64,000 nt of DNA from JABFRJ01 sp963847145 (GCA_963847145.1 CAWJYN010000011.1:1-64000); one strand, 5' to 3'; shown: positions 8,839 through 19,034, counted from the first letter of the stretch. The notes: generated from the sequence alone by a model not told the origin. Translations and numbers: made by a program.

Positions 8839-9237
8839 GCGCTGAACATAGCGGATGAGCCGGAAAGTCGCAAAACCGGTTCACGGGCCATCTGAGACCG
8901 CGACTCACCTGCACAATCTAAAGCGAAGTTGGCTGCGCGCGTGCATCAGAGCGTCCGCAAACGCCGAAACCGCTGTGCGCCAGCGTGTTTGTGACGCCAC
9001 AGGCTGCGCGCAGAACATGCACTTTTCCGCCGCAAAAATGCGTTCGTTAACCCCCCGTTACCCCCGCCAGAAAAAATCTGTTCCCACAGCAACATTTCCG
9101 CTTGCGTAGGGGGGGGTATTGCCCCATATGCCCCCTCGTCCGTCAGTCCACCTGCCCTAAAGGTCAAGGAAACCCTGAAACCACCAAGGTAAGGAGCCGA
9201 CGGGTCAAATATCTGTCTACTGGTTGGGGAGGGTCAA
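8839..9237. other. Non-coding gap between the MNT gene and the speD-like gene
   Basis: About 400 bases between divergent genes, expected to hold both promoters. It contains a GGGGGGG run near 9110 facing a CCCCC run, and GGGGAGGG before the ATG at 9238, which serves as a strong ribosome-binding site. Open frames through it are short and carry no family signature. No further feature could be assigned. Confidence 0.4.
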
Positions 9238-9804
9238 ATGGCCTTTAATGACACCCTCTTCCAATTGGGGATGGACTTGACTCGTTCAAGCACCACCCAT
9301 GCGGAAGAATTTGGTACGCCGTCGTCTCTTTCTCGCTCTGTCGAGGTCCTCGCGGATCAAAACATGGATCGGGACGGCACTAAGTTCGCAGGTACGCATC
9401 TCGTCATCGATGTGTTCGGTGGCAAACATCTCGACAGCCTGACGATCGTCGAAGGTGCTTTGCAGAGTTGTGTCGAGGCAGTGGGAGCAAAGTCGCTCCA
9501 TAGTCATCTGCACCACACGATCCCCGGTAAGGGCGTGAGCGGTGTTGCGGTGCTCGAAGGTGGTCACATCTCCGTGCATACGTGGCCGGGTGCTGGGTAC
9601 GCCGCTTTCGATGTGTTTCTGGGCCAGTCGGTCCGGCCACACGCGATTGTCAGCGTTCTGCGCCGTGCGTTCGACGCGCGCGACGTAGTCATCAAGGAGC
9701 AGAAGCGCGGCGACGAAGCCGGGTTTGTGGGCGAGCGTAGTTCAGTGAAGCGGGCTCCGGTCCGTGCCACGCGCCAGCCCAAGCCTCGCGTTCAGGCCGC
9801 CTAA
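9238..9804 (+). CDS. S-adenosylmethionine decarboxylase (SpeD)-like protein lacking the self-processing serine
   Basis: A 188-residue protein whose residues 50-145 follow the bacterial AdoMet decarboxylase fold (GTHLVIDVFGGKHLD, HLHHTIPGKGVSGVAVL, HISVHTWPGAGYAAFDVF). Known SpeD proenzymes cleave at a Glu-Ser pair before this HI-S/T-xH stretch to form the pyruvoyl cofactor, and use a Cys soon after DVF. Here the expected Glu-Ser is Gly108-Gly109 and the expected Cys is Gly129, while His114 remains. The Glu normally after HTWP is Gly as well. So it should not self-process or decarboxylate by the known mechanism. There is also a 45-residue N-terminal extension like other alphaproteobacterial SpeD proteins and a basic C-terminal tail. 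No speE is adjacent. It is probably a degenerate or repurposed paralogue. Confidence 0.7.
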   Translation: MAFNDTLFQLGMDLTRSSTTHAEEFGTPSSLSRSVEVLADQNMDRDGTKFAGTHLVIDVFGGKHLDSLTIVEGALQSCVEAVGAKSLHSHLHHTIPGKGVSGVAVLEGGHISVHTWPGAGYAAFDVFLGQSVRPHAIVSVLRRAFDARDVVIKEQKRGDEAGFVGERSSVKRAPVRATRQPKPRVQAA

Positions 9805-9864
9805 AGGCACCCTGAGTTGGAACTGACACCTGCTGGGCATGACCCGCAGGGCAAAGTAACCTTG

Positions 9865-9899
9865 AAGGCCGGGCGGCAACGTCCGGCCTTTGTTTTTTT
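9865..9899 (+). terminator. Rho-independent terminator after the speD-like gene
   Basis: A perfect eight-base stem, AAGGCCGG at 9865-9872 and CCGGCCTT at 9883-9890, is followed by a run of seven T at 9893-9899. It lies 60 bases after the speD-like stop. It may also help separate that gene from the convergent eno gene, whose stop is at 9905. Confidence 0.9.
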
Positions 9900-9904
9900 G
9901 CCGC

Positions 9905-11187
<1,283 letters not shown>

Positions 11188-11432
11188 GGGGGCGGGCTCC
11201 GAGGCAGATGCGGGGGCGAGGTGATTTGCGCGGGTTCTAGCGGAGCGCGGGCAGGTGGGGAAGGGTGGCGAGCCCCTACCGTTAAGCGGCACAGGTGAAA
11301 ACTGTTGTCCTTGCTAGGCCTGCTGCATTTGGCCATGGCGAAGGGTGTGTGAGAGCGATAGGGATCGTGAAGCACAGTCAAAGCCAGGGGTCTGATCCCA
11401 CACGCGACGCCTTTCACCCGGACACTCAGCCC

Positions 11433-12388
11433 ATGCCCCGTATCGCCATCCTCGATGACTACCAAAGCGTGGCGCTGACGATGGCGGACTGGTCGCGGTT
11501 GCAGGCGGGGCATGAGATCACGGTTTTCACGGCGCCGTTTGTGTCGGCGCAGGCGGCGGCCGCGGCGGTGGCGCCGTTCGAGATCGTCTGCATCATGCGG
11601 GAGCGGACGCTGTTTGACCGGGCGATGCTGGAGCAACTGCCAAACCTGAAGCTGCTGGTGACGACGGGCCATCGCAATGCGGCGATTGATGTCGCGGCCG
11701 CGAACGCGCGCGGCGTGGTCGTGTGCGGCACGGAGGCGCCCGGGATCGCGACGGCAGAGCTGGCGATGGCGATGATTTTGGCGCTGTCGCGGCATCTGGT
11801 GGCCGAGGCCAACGCCATGAAAGACGGCCGCTGGCAGACGACTGTCGGCCGCGATCTCAAGGGGCGGACGCTTGGGGCTGATCGGCCTCGGCCGGCTTGG
11901 CGGGCAGATGGCGAAATATGCGGCATGCGTTTGGGATGCCGGTGATCGCCTGGAGCCAGAACCTCACGGACGAAGCAGCGCGCGCCCAAGGGGCCACGCG
12001 CGTTGAGAAAGCCGAGCTGTTCCGCCGTGCCGATATCATTTCGATCCACACCAAGTTGTCGCCGCGGACCACGGGGCTGGTGGGTGCCATCGAACTGGCA
12101 CTGATGAAGCCGGATGCGCTGTTGATCAACACGTCGCGGGGGCCGGTGGTGGACGAGGCGGCGTTGCTGGCGGCGCTGCATGCCGGCAGGATTGGCGGCG
12201 TGGGGATCGATGTGTACGAGCCCGAGCCGCTGCCGGCCAGCCATCCGTTGCGGGCGGCGCCGCGCACGCTGCTGACGCCGCACATCGGCTATGTGACCGA
12301 AGAAACGTATCGCGTTTTTTATGGCGGCACGGTCGCGGCGATCGAGGCGTGGCTGGCTGGCCAACCGATCCATGTGCTGCCGGCTTAG
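11433..12388 (+). CDS. D-isomer-specific 2-hydroxyacid dehydrogenase, interrupted by two frameshifts
   Basis: An NAD-dependent D-2-hydroxyacid dehydrogenase of the phosphoglycerate dehydrogenase/glyoxylate reductase type. The start MPRIAILDDYQSVAL and the TTGHRNAAIDVAAANARGV substrate-side segment lie in the first frame. The Rossmann motif LGLIGLGRLGGQMAKYA appears after removing one G near 11877. A second extra base near 11930 must go to reach AFGMPVIAWSQN. Later come the RADIISIHTKLSPRT segment, the INTSRGPVVDEAALL region with the catalytic Arg, the Glu region in GIDVYEPEP and the catalytic His in LLTPHIGYVT. The length is 3n+2, fitting two insertions and a 317-residue product. Substrate unknown; the gene is divergent from eno. 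Confidence 0.85.
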
Positions 12389-12413
12389 GGAGATTGGTGC
12401 GCGTGCACGCGAA

Positions 12414-12499
12414 AATGGGGACAGGCACCTGAACGGCGCGCGATAACGCGGCGTGATTGCGAACCATCGCGCCACGCCGTTCAGGTGCCTGTCCCCATT
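12414..12499. repeat. Perfect 25-base inverted repeat (REP/BIME-like)
   Basis: The arm at 12414-12438 (AATGGGGACAGGCACC and nine more bases) is exactly the reverse complement of 12475-12499, with a 36-base spacer. GGGGACAGGCACCTG-type palindromes are widespread dispersed intergenic repeats in proteobacteria. It follows the 2-hydroxyacid dehydrogenase stop by 25 bases and could form a transcript-end hairpin, though there is no T run. Confidence 0.85.
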
Positions 12500-12786
12500 A
12501 ACCGCTTCCCCCTCGCATTAACCGCATCTGCAGAAAACCCGGTTCCGCCAATTCCCGTGCGTCTGGGCGGGCGCACACTCGTGCCTCAAGCCCCGCGCAG
12601 ACGGGGTGCCAAAAACACCGCCGTTCTTTGACATCGTGAAACTGTTGGACCCAACCCCGGAGGCGCGCCGCCCCGGGGCCAGCTGACGCTTGACCAATCG
12701 GGGACGCCCGATCCGGGCGCGAGGCTGGCTCCGGATGGGGCGGGCCGGTCGGTTTGCTCAAATTTCAGGCGGTTTCGGGAGGGCGT

Positions 12787-13241
12787 GTAGGTTTGCGGTT
12801 CGGCGCGCCTTTGCGCCGTAACCCAACGGGGCCGCGTGCGATGTTGGGTTACGCTGCTGAAACGCAGCTGACCCAACCTACGCCGGTCTCGTGTCGCGTC
12901 CCCAGAACGCAAAAAGGGCCGCCCCGAAGGACGGCCCAATCTGTTTGCTCAAATCTTGATCGTGTAGGTTGGGTTAGGCGCCCTTTGGCCGTAACCCAAC
13001 GGGGCGCGTGCAGATGTTGGGTTACGCTGCTGAAACGCGCTAACCCAACCTACGCCGGTCTCGTGTCGCGTCCCCAGAACGCAAAAAGGGCCGCCCCGAA
13101 GGACGGCCCAATCTGTTTGCTCAAATCTCAGGCGGTTTCGTAGGTTGGGTCAAGTTTCGATGCGGCACGCATCGACACGCGACCCAACATGGTGCCGCTT
13201 GCTAGATGTTGGGTCGCGCTTAAGCGCTTGACCCAACCTAC
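12787..13241. repeat. Three copies of the GTAGGTTGGGTTA...TAACCCAACCTAC palindromic element
   Basis: Copies lie at 12787-12881, 12964-13053 and 13140-13241. Each starts with GTAGGTT(T/G)GG, has internal CCCAAC and GTTGGGT motifs facing each other, and ends ACCCAACCTAC, so each can fold as an interrupted hairpin. Related copies lie at 37231-37359, 48507-48597 and 62758-62849, and fragments near 39400 and 49160. No transposase is linked to them. Confidence 0.85.
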
Positions 13242-13316
13242 GCCGGTCTCGTGTCGCGTCCCCGAAACGCAAAAAGGGCCGCCCCGAGGGACGGCCCAAT
13301 CTGTTTGCTCAAATCT
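12871..13316. repeat. 86-base direct repeat, three copies, each with a terminator hairpin
   Basis: Units at 12871-12956, 13043-13128 and 13231-13316 are nearly identical, starting ACCCAACCTACGCCGG and ending TTTGCTCAAATCT. Each contains the AAAAAGGGCCGCC...GGACGGCCC palindrome. The units alternate with the inner parts of the GTAGGTTGGG element, so the whole block of about 450 bases looks like a local tandem amplification of the region just 3' of the porin gene. Confidence 0.9.
13271..13297 (-). terminator. Terminator of the porin gene
   Basis: On the minus strand the sequence GGGCCGTCC, a short loop and GGGCGGCCC ending in TTTTT lies 29 bases past the porin stop. Two further copies, at 13083-13109 and 12911-12937, come next along the same transcript, giving three terminators in series. 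Confidence 0.9.
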
Positions 13317-13325
13317 CAGATGAGA

Positions 13326-14813
13326 TCAGAAGCGGATGCGTGCACCGGTGGTGACAACCGAGACGTCCTTGAGACCAGCAGCAACCGAAGGATCCGAAGC
13401 CTTGTAGTTGCGATAGTTCAGGTACAGGTCGAGTGCAGCAGCGTCGATGGCTTGGTTGAAGCCAAGGCCGAGAACGCGCATGCTGTCGCCGGAAGCCGCG
13501 CCGCCAGCAACGAACACCGACGTCACAGTACCAGTGACGGCATTGAACGTGTTGGTCGCCGTGTACTGGGTGAGAGCATACTTGAAGTTTTCAGTCTTCA
13601 GGTATTCACCGTAGAAGGTGGTCTTGCCGACGCCGAACCAGTTCTGGCCGATACCTGCAGTGACGTGCCAGCGGGTGGCTTCGCGTGCACCAAGAGTGGT
13701 CGGCGAGACACCAGAGGCGCCCGTACCCGGGAGCTGTGCGTTGATGCTGAGCTTCGAGTAGTTACCCGTTGCGAACAGACCGGTCGGCACGTGCATGAGG
13801 CCGAGACCGAGGTCCCAAGTGCGCGTGTCTGCCGAGCTGAAATCAGCGCTCGACGAGATCAGTGACGTGGTCGCAGTTGTGTCACCATTCGAGTAGGCGC
13901 GCGACAGATCACGGTTGTACTTATCCCACTGGATGCCAGCGTTGGCAGCAATGCGGACGCCCGAGAACTCACCAGCGTAGCGAGCGCCGACGCCATATTC
14001 GATGCCAGCGTTGGCAGCGTTGGCAGCCGTCGTATCGATGGTCCCGACTTCACCCTTCAGGTTGCCGCCGTAGGTGGCGAGCAGCTGGAAGCCAGCGAGT
14101 GTCGGGGTCTGATACTTCAAGCCGTTGAGACGGTTGGCCCAGGGGCCAGCGCAACCAGCGGACAGCGAAGCGATTGCCGTTGCGCTGAGAAGACCAGTTG
14201 CTGCGTTGCGGAAGCGGAGACCGCCGCCGTTGCAGCCGACGTCGTCGCCGACGGCGTGCATGATGCCGGCGATGTCAGGCGAACCCACAGCGAGTTCGCT
14301 GGTGATGCGGCCCATGGTGACGCGGCCGAGGGTGGAGCTTTCGAGCCAGAAGTTGGCATCGCGCATGCGGATTGCATAGTCTTCGTTGCGCGTTGCGCCC
14401 GAGCCAGCAAATTTCACGCTGCCGATGTCCTGGACCTGACTGAAGGTCGACGTACGAGCGTTGTCAGCAAGATCCATCACAAGCGAGTAACCAGCCTTGG
14501 TAGACGGGCTGATCTTGGCATCACCGCGAAGACCGAAGCGGGTCTGCAGCATGTGGTTGCCGTGGAACATCGAACCGTTCCAACGGTTGCCATCCGACCA
14601 ACCGGTGATGGCCTGGTTTACGACGCCCCAGATTTCGAGCGAGGTCTTGCGTGTGCCCTTGCGAGCGGTGGTTGCTTCAAGCTCAGCAACGCGCTCTTCG
14701 AGGTCTGCGCAGCAGTCCCCGCCGAGGTCAGCTGCGTAAGCGGATGTAGACAGAACGCCTGCCGCGGCGACGAGCGCCAGACGGCTAGCTGACTTCTTAA
14801 GTCCCCCGTACAT
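13326..14813 (-). CDS. Outer-membrane porin (alphaproteobacterial type)
   Basis: A 495-residue protein. A signal peptide (LALVAAAGVLSTSAYA) is followed by a cysteine pair and the short coiled segment DLEERVAELEATTARKG. A long beta-rich region follows, with alternating patterns such as LEIWGVVNQAITGWSDG and GYSLVMDLADN, and the protein ends in aromatic-terminated ARIRF. The final Phe is the BAM recognition signal. Proteins of this family are general diffusion porins and often the most abundant outer-membrane protein. The ATG at 14813 is preferred because GGAGAG stands eight bases upstream; the in-frame GTG at 14834 lies before that site. The triple terminator downstream fits a highly expressed gene. 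Confidence 0.85.
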   Translation of the reverse strand: MYGGLKKSASRLALVAAAGVLSTSAYAADLGGDCCADLEERVAELEATTARKGTRKTSLEIWGVVNQAITGWSDGNRWNGSMFHGNHMLQTRFGLRGDAKISPSTKAGYSLVMDLADNARTSTFSQVQDIGSVKFAGSGATRNEDYAIRMRDANFWLESSTLGRVTMGRITSELAVGSPDIAGIMHAVGDDVGCNGGGLRFRNAATGLLSATAIASLSAGCAGPWANRLNGLKYQTPTLAGFQLLATYGGNLKGEVGTIDTTAANAANAGIEYGVGARYAGEFSGVRIAANAGIQWDKYNRDLSRAYSNGDTTATTSLISSSADFSSADTRTWDLGLGLMHVPTGLFATGNYSKLSINAQLPGTGASGVSPTTLGAREATRWHVTAGIGQNWFGVGKTTFYGEYLKTENFKYALTQYTATNTFNAVTGTVTSVFVAGGAASGDSMRVLGLGFNQAIDAAALDLYLNYRNYKASDPSVAAGLKDVSVVTTGARIRF

Positions 14814-15335
14814 ATTTTTCTCTCCGTTTGACACGTTAAGCCACGAACCTAGCTACAAAACTGCTGCTACTGACTGGGCAGAGACGCAAGTTACGCAGGC
14901 AAGTCCACTAACTGGTTCAATTCTCCGGGTCGACCTTGAGATACTATGCCCCGCTTGCGATTGCCTGGGCTTGACACCTGCAGGCGATGAACACCGCAGA
15001 TGCATCTCACGACCGTTCCGAGGTCTGGGATACGCAAAGATGAAGGAAGGGTAAAGCGGCAATGCTGCCACTGTGTCGTGTTTGGGCTGGCGTGTGGCCG
15101 AATCGCCGCATGCAGTTGGGCTGGGGACGCTGAAATAACGGTGAAATCCGGCGTTATGATTCGACGCGAAAGCGCTAATGATCTGATTCGCATGAAATAA
15201 ATTTGTGCAGGCTCGTCAACTGTGCGGAGCGGCGTCTTAACGATTGTGCCGACCCCAAGATTAGGCCGGACAACGCACCGCGTTGGGGAAAACCTGGAAA
15301 CACCATACGGTCAGGCGGCATTATCACAGGTGTTT
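14814..15335. other. Non-coding region between the porin gene and the UbiH-type gene
   Basis: About 520 bases between divergent genes, expected to hold the porin promoter and upstream control sites. No open frame here has family signatures. No clear palindrome, riboswitch or RNA gene was recognised by eye. The long distance would leave room for a regulatory RNA, but nothing visible proves one. Confidence 0.35.
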
Positions 15336-16664
15336 ATGCCGTGCGGGCAAGGAGTGGCAAGCCGGGTGACAGACTTATCCAAGGGCAATGGCCAGCGGAT
15401 TGGCCAGCGGAGTGTGGGGGCGGGTTCCGGCACGGCCGATGTCGTGGTGGTCGGCGGCGGGCCGGCTGGTCTGGCTGCGGCACTGGCACTGGCGGCCGTT
15501 GGGCGGCCGGTCACGGTGCTGGCGCCAGGGATTGAGGCAGGGATTGGGGCAAATGCGCCGTCGCGGACGGGCGATACGCGCACCACGGCGATCCTGGGTG
15601 ATGGGATCACGTTGCTGGAAAATCTCGGCGTGTGGGATGCGCTGGTGGCGGTGTCGGCGCCGCTGACGGGCATTCGCCTGATTGACGATCGTGGCGGCTG
15701 GCTGAGGGCGCCGGAGGTGTTGTTCAGCGCCGGCGAGATCGGGCGCACGGCGTTCGGGTTCAATGTGCCGAACGCAGCGTTGGTGGCAGCGCTGCTGGCG
15801 AAGGCGCGGGTGGATGAGCGGATCGTCCTGGTGGAGACGCGGGGCGTGGCGCGGGTGGTGGTGGACGCTGATGGCGTCACGCTGACGACACAGGAAGAGC
15901 AGGTTTTGCAGGCAAAACTGGTTGTTGCAGCCGATGGGCGGAACTCACTTGTGCGGCAAGCCGCCGGCATTGCGACGCGGGATTGGGCCTATCCGCAGAC
16001 GGCGATTGCGATGAGCTTTGGTCACGCGCGCAGCCATGATGGCATCTCGACGGAGTTTCACCGGCGCGCTGGTCCACTGACGACGGTGCCGCTGCCGGAT
16101 GATGCGGCGGGGCCGCGCTCGAGCCTGGTGTGGGTTGAGGCGCCGCAGGAAGCCGAGCGGTTGATGGCGTTGGCCGATGGCGCGTTTGTGGTGGCGCTGG
16201 AGGAACGCTTGCGGGGCATGCTCGGCGGCATGCGCAGCATCGGCCGGCGCGGGACGTTTCCGATCCAGGGGTTGATGGCGGTGACGGCGGCGCGCGGCCG
16301 TGTGGCGCTGGTCGGTGAAGCCGCGCACGTGCTGCCGCCGATTGGTGCGCAGGGGCTGAACCTCGGTTTGCGCGATGGCGCGGCGCTGGCTGAGGCGGTG
16401 GCAGCGGCGGGTGATGATCCGGGTGCGCCGGGAGTGATGTCGGCCTATGCCCGCGCACGGCCTTCCGATCTGGTCAGCCGGGAGATCGGGATCGATTTTC
16501 TCAATCGGGCGCTGTTGTCAGATTTTCTGCCGGTGCAGGCGGCGCGCGGGCTGGGGATGCACGCCTTGGCCAACAGCGCGACGCTCAGGCGCGCGGCCAT
16601 GCAGATGGGAATGAGCGGCCCCGGCGCAGTGCCCGCCCTGATGCGGCCGCTTGCCAAAGGCTGA
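15336..16664 (+). CDS. UbiH/UbiF/COQ6-family FAD-dependent hydroxylase
   Basis: A 442-residue flavoprotein monooxygenase. The FAD-binding dinucleotide motif is VVVGGGPAGLAAALALA near the N-terminus. The middle DG motif is VVAADGRNSLVRQAAG. The GD-type motif is GRVALVGEAAHVLPPIGAQG, followed by LNLGLRDGAALAEAV, both typical of ubiquinone-pathway ring hydroxylases. In this family the motif is usually GDAAH; here it reads GEAAH. The start is uncertain: ATG at 15336 or GTG at 15366 would both precede the Rossmann fold by 20-30 residues. It is followed by an acyltransferase gene 60 bases on. Confidence 0.8.
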   Translation: MPCGQGVASRVTDLSKGNGQRIGQRSVGAGSGTADVVVVGGGPAGLAAALALAAVGRPVTVLAPGIEAGIGANAPSRTGDTRTTAILGDGITLLENLGVWDALVAVSAPLTGIRLIDDRGGWLRAPEVLFSAGEIGRTAFGFNVPNAALVAALLAKARVDERIVLVETRGVARVVVDADGVTLTTQEEQVLQAKLVVAADGRNSLVRQAAGIATRDWAYPQTAIAMSFGHARSHDGISTEFHRRAGPLTTVPLPDDAAGPRSSLVWVEAPQEAERLMALADGAFVVALEERLRGMLGGMRSIGRRGTFPIQGLMAVTAARGRVALVGEAAHVLPPIGAQGLNLGLRDGAALAEAVAAAGDDPGAPGVMSAYARARPSDLVSREIGIDFLNRALLSDFLPVQAARGLGMHALANSATLRRAAMQMGMSGPGAVPALMRPLAKG

Positions 16665-16724
16665 CGAACGTGGTCAGCGCAGCTTGGCGCGTGGGGGTCA
16701 GACCCATGGGTCTGCCCCTTGGTG

Positions 16725-17648
16725 ATGGTGTTTGCCGCGCTGATGCCCACTCGCTTCCAAGCCCTCCTAACCGATGTGCGCTACCGGCTGGAATATGGCG
16801 GTCTGCGCGCCATTGTCGGGTTGGTGCGCGTGGGGCCGCTGGAGATGGCGACGCGCATTTCGGCGGCGGCATGGACGCTGATTGCGCCACGGCTGCGCCG
16901 CCATCAGCGCGCGCTTGCCAATCTGGCGATCGCCTATCCCGAAAAGACCCTGGCGGAGCGGGAAGCGATCGCGCGCGCGATGTGGGGCAATCTCGGCCGG
17001 GTGATGGTCGAAACGATGCGCATCGACACGATCAGCCAGCAGCCGGACAGGTTCGACTTCCTGTCGAAGCGGATGTTCGACCGCTATCGCGGCAAGTCGG
17101 GCCCGATGATCGGCGTGACGCTCCATCAAGGCAACTGGGAGCTGGCGATCTGGCCGTTTACGGAGGCCGGGGGCAATCCGGCGGCCATTTTCCGCATGGT
17201 CAAGAATCCCTATGTGGACGCCTATCTGCGCCGGCAGCGGCAGGGACTGTATCCGGGCGGCCTGTTCGGCAAGGGCGATGACGCGGAGAACATGAAGACC
17301 GCGCGTCTGATGACCGACTATGTGCGTCAGGGCGGGCGGCTGGCCATCGTCTCAGATCTGTTCGACCGGCAAGGCATTGCCGTGCCGTTCTTTGGCCAGC
17401 CGGCCAAGTCGGTGATCGTGCCGGCGATGATTGCGCGGCGGGTGGGCGCGCGCATCTGGATGGGGCGCTGCCTGCGCATCGGCACGTCGAGCCGATTCCA
17501 GATCGAACTCAAAGAGTTGCGCGTCGAGCGCACCGCCAACCAGGCCGAAGATATCCGCCGCACGACGGCCGCCATGCAGGCCCAATTCGAAGCCTGGGTG
17601 CGCGACGCGCCGGAGCAATTCATGTGGTCGAACAGGCGGTGGGGGTAG
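16725..17648 (+). CDS. LpxL/HtrB-type lipid A acyltransferase
   Basis: A 307-residue protein of the lysophospholipid acyltransferase superfamily. The catalytic H-x4-E motif is in TLHQGNWELAIWPF. Further family motifs are an Arg in FRMVKNPYVDAYL, the GGRLAIVSDLFDRQGIAVPFFG segment and a C-terminal PEQFMWSNRRW, close to the usual P-x-Q-Y/F-x-W-x-H/N-x-R-W. It would add a secondary acyl chain to lipid A or a related lipid at the inner membrane. Start codons crowd at 16719-16725; the ATG at 16725 is used, and 16743 is possible. A near-palindrome (GGGGTCAGACCC and GGGTCTGCCCC) sits just upstream. Confidence 0.87.
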   Translation: MVFAALMPTRFQALLTDVRYRLEYGGLRAIVGLVRVGPLEMATRISAAAWTLIAPRLRRHQRALANLAIAYPEKTLAEREAIARAMWGNLGRVMVETMRIDTISQQPDRFDFLSKRMFDRYRGKSGPMIGVTLHQGNWELAIWPFTEAGGNPAAIFRMVKNPYVDAYLRRQRQGLYPGGLFGKGDDAENMKTARLMTDYVRQGGRLAIVSDLFDRQGIAVPFFGQPAKSVIVPAMIARRVGARIWMGRCLRIGTSSRFQIELKELRVERTANQAEDIRRTTAAMQAQFEAWVRDAPEQFMWSNRRWG

Positions 17649-17652
17649 TGGA

Positions 17653-17785
17653 GGCAGTAGGCAGTAGGCAGTTGGCGCCGAGCGCAAATTGATTTGCGCT
17701 ATTTGGTTTGCGCAGGCCTCATGTGCGTCGCAGTATCTCTTGTTGCTATTGCCCATTGCCCATTGCCCATTGCCTATTGCCGCTT
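17653..17785. repeat. Pair of short tandem heptamer arrays in near-inverted orientation
   Basis: At 17653-17673 the unit GGCAGTA recurs three times with one change. At about 17751-17783 the unit CCCATTG/CCTATTG recurs four to five times. The complement of the first (ACTGCCT) resembles the second, so the two arrays could pair. The same GGCAGTAGGCAGTAGGC motif recurs at about 48476 after scoA. Confidence 0.55.
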
Positions 17786-17811
17786 CCATCTACCACATTC
17801 CGGCCCCGCCC

Positions 17812-18894
17812 ATGTCTCTCGCCGCCCTCAAGACCCGCATTGCGCAGGAGTTCGGCACACCCGCTGTGGTGATCGATCTCGATATCGTCGAGCGCAACAT
17901 AGCGCGCGTGCAGGGCATTTGTGATGCCGCCGGCGTTGCCAACCGGCCGCATATCAAGACGCACAAGGTGCCAGCATTGGCGCGGATGCAGATTGCCGCC
18001 GGCGCGCGGGGCATCACCTGCCAGAAGCTCGGCGAGGCCGAAGTGATGGCGGACGGCGGTGTCGATGATATTCTGGTGAGTTACAATCTCATCGGGGCGG
18101 CCCGGTCTGGCCGCTTGGCCGCATTGCGGCGGCGGCTTGATTTGACGGTGTGCGCCGATAACACGGTCACACTTGCGGCCTATGCGGATGCGGCCGCGCA
18201 AGCGGAGGCCAACATCGGCGTGGCCATCGAGTGCGACACAGGCCGCAAGCGCGCTGGTGTCGAGACGGCGGCCGAAGCGCTTGCACTCGCCAAGTTGATC
18301 AAGGATACCAGCGGTCTTTCGTTCCGCGGACTGCTGTTCTATCCGACCGAGACGTCATGGCCGGAGACGCAGACGTTCTTTGACGAGGTGTCTGCCGGAC
18401 TGCGTGTGCTGGGACTTGAGGCGGCGCTGGTCTCGACCGGTGGTTCGCCCAATCTCGTGAACGTCGGCAGGCTCAAGGGTGCCACCGAGCATCGCGCGGG
18501 CACGTATATCTTCAATGATCGCATGCAGGTCGCGGCTGGCGTGGCGACGCTGGCGGATTGTGCGCTCAACGTGTTCACCACGGTGGTCAGTCGCGCCGGG
18601 CCCGAGCGGGGGATCCTGGATGCCGGTTCCAAGACGCTGACGGCCGACAGCGGGGGCCTCGATGGCTACGGCCTGATCCTCGAGCACCCGGAGGCGCGCA
18701 TCAAGGGCTTTGCCGAGGAGCACGGGTTCCTCGATCTCGCCAAGTGCAATGCGCGGCCATCGGTTGGCGATATTGTGCGGGTGGTGCCGAACCACGTCTG
18801 TGTGGTGGTCAACATGGTCGATCAGCTGATCGCCGTGCGGGGGCATGAGATCGTGGAGGTCTATCCCGTTGCTGCCCGCGGCAAGCTGGTTTGA
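17812..18894 (+). CDS. PLP-dependent alanine racemase-like protein (D-threonine aldolase/D-serine dehydratase-like)
   Basis: A 360-residue fold-type III PLP protein. The N-terminal barrel start TPAVVIDLDIVERNI leads to RPHIKTHKVPALA, where the lysine forms the PLP Schiff base. ECDTGRKRAGV, GLLFYPTETSW and the STGGSPNL phosphate-binding loop follow. The C-terminal domain contains PNHVCVVVN, matching the His/Cys metal-binding pair of D-threonine aldolase and D-serine dehydratase, so a divalent-metal-dependent aldolase or dehydratase is more likely than a racemase. It probably acts on D-3-hydroxyamino acids. The ATG at 17812 fits the family start; the in-frame extension to 17689 crosses a repeat. 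Confidence 0.8.
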   Translation: MSLAALKTRIAQEFGTPAVVIDLDIVERNIARVQGICDAAGVANRPHIKTHKVPALARMQIAAGARGITCQKLGEAEVMADGGVDDILVSYNLIGAARSGRLAALRRRLDLTVCADNTVTLAAYADAAAQAEANIGVAIECDTGRKRAGVETAAEALALAKLIKDTSGLSFRGLLFYPTETSWPETQTFFDEVSAGLRVLGLEAALVSTGGSPNLVNVGRLKGATEHRAGTYIFNDRMQVAAGVATLADCALNVFTTVVSRAGPERGILDAGSKTLTADSGGLDGYGLILEHPEARIKGFAEEHGFLDLAKCNARPSVGDIVRVVPNHVCVVVNMVDQLIAVRGHEIVEVYPVAARGKLV

Positions 18895-19034
18895 GCGAAT
18901 TCCGGGCCTCAACGCCGTCATTGTGCGACGCAATAACCCACATCCGGTGCTGATTTTGGATTGGCAGGGGGGTGCAATCCCGTTAATCTGCTTAAAGTGT
19001 GGGCACGCAAGGCGTGTGAGCAATTTGTAGGCAA

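Noticed and set aside
8855..9109. Open frame of 84 codons upstream of the speD-like gene
   Set aside because: No homology signature, no ribosome-binding site, and it crosses the likely promoter region.
12871..13316. Three evenly spaced repeats, considered as a CRISPR array
   Set aside because: The units are 86 bases, contain transcription terminators, and the spacers are related copies of another repeat. No cas gene is near.
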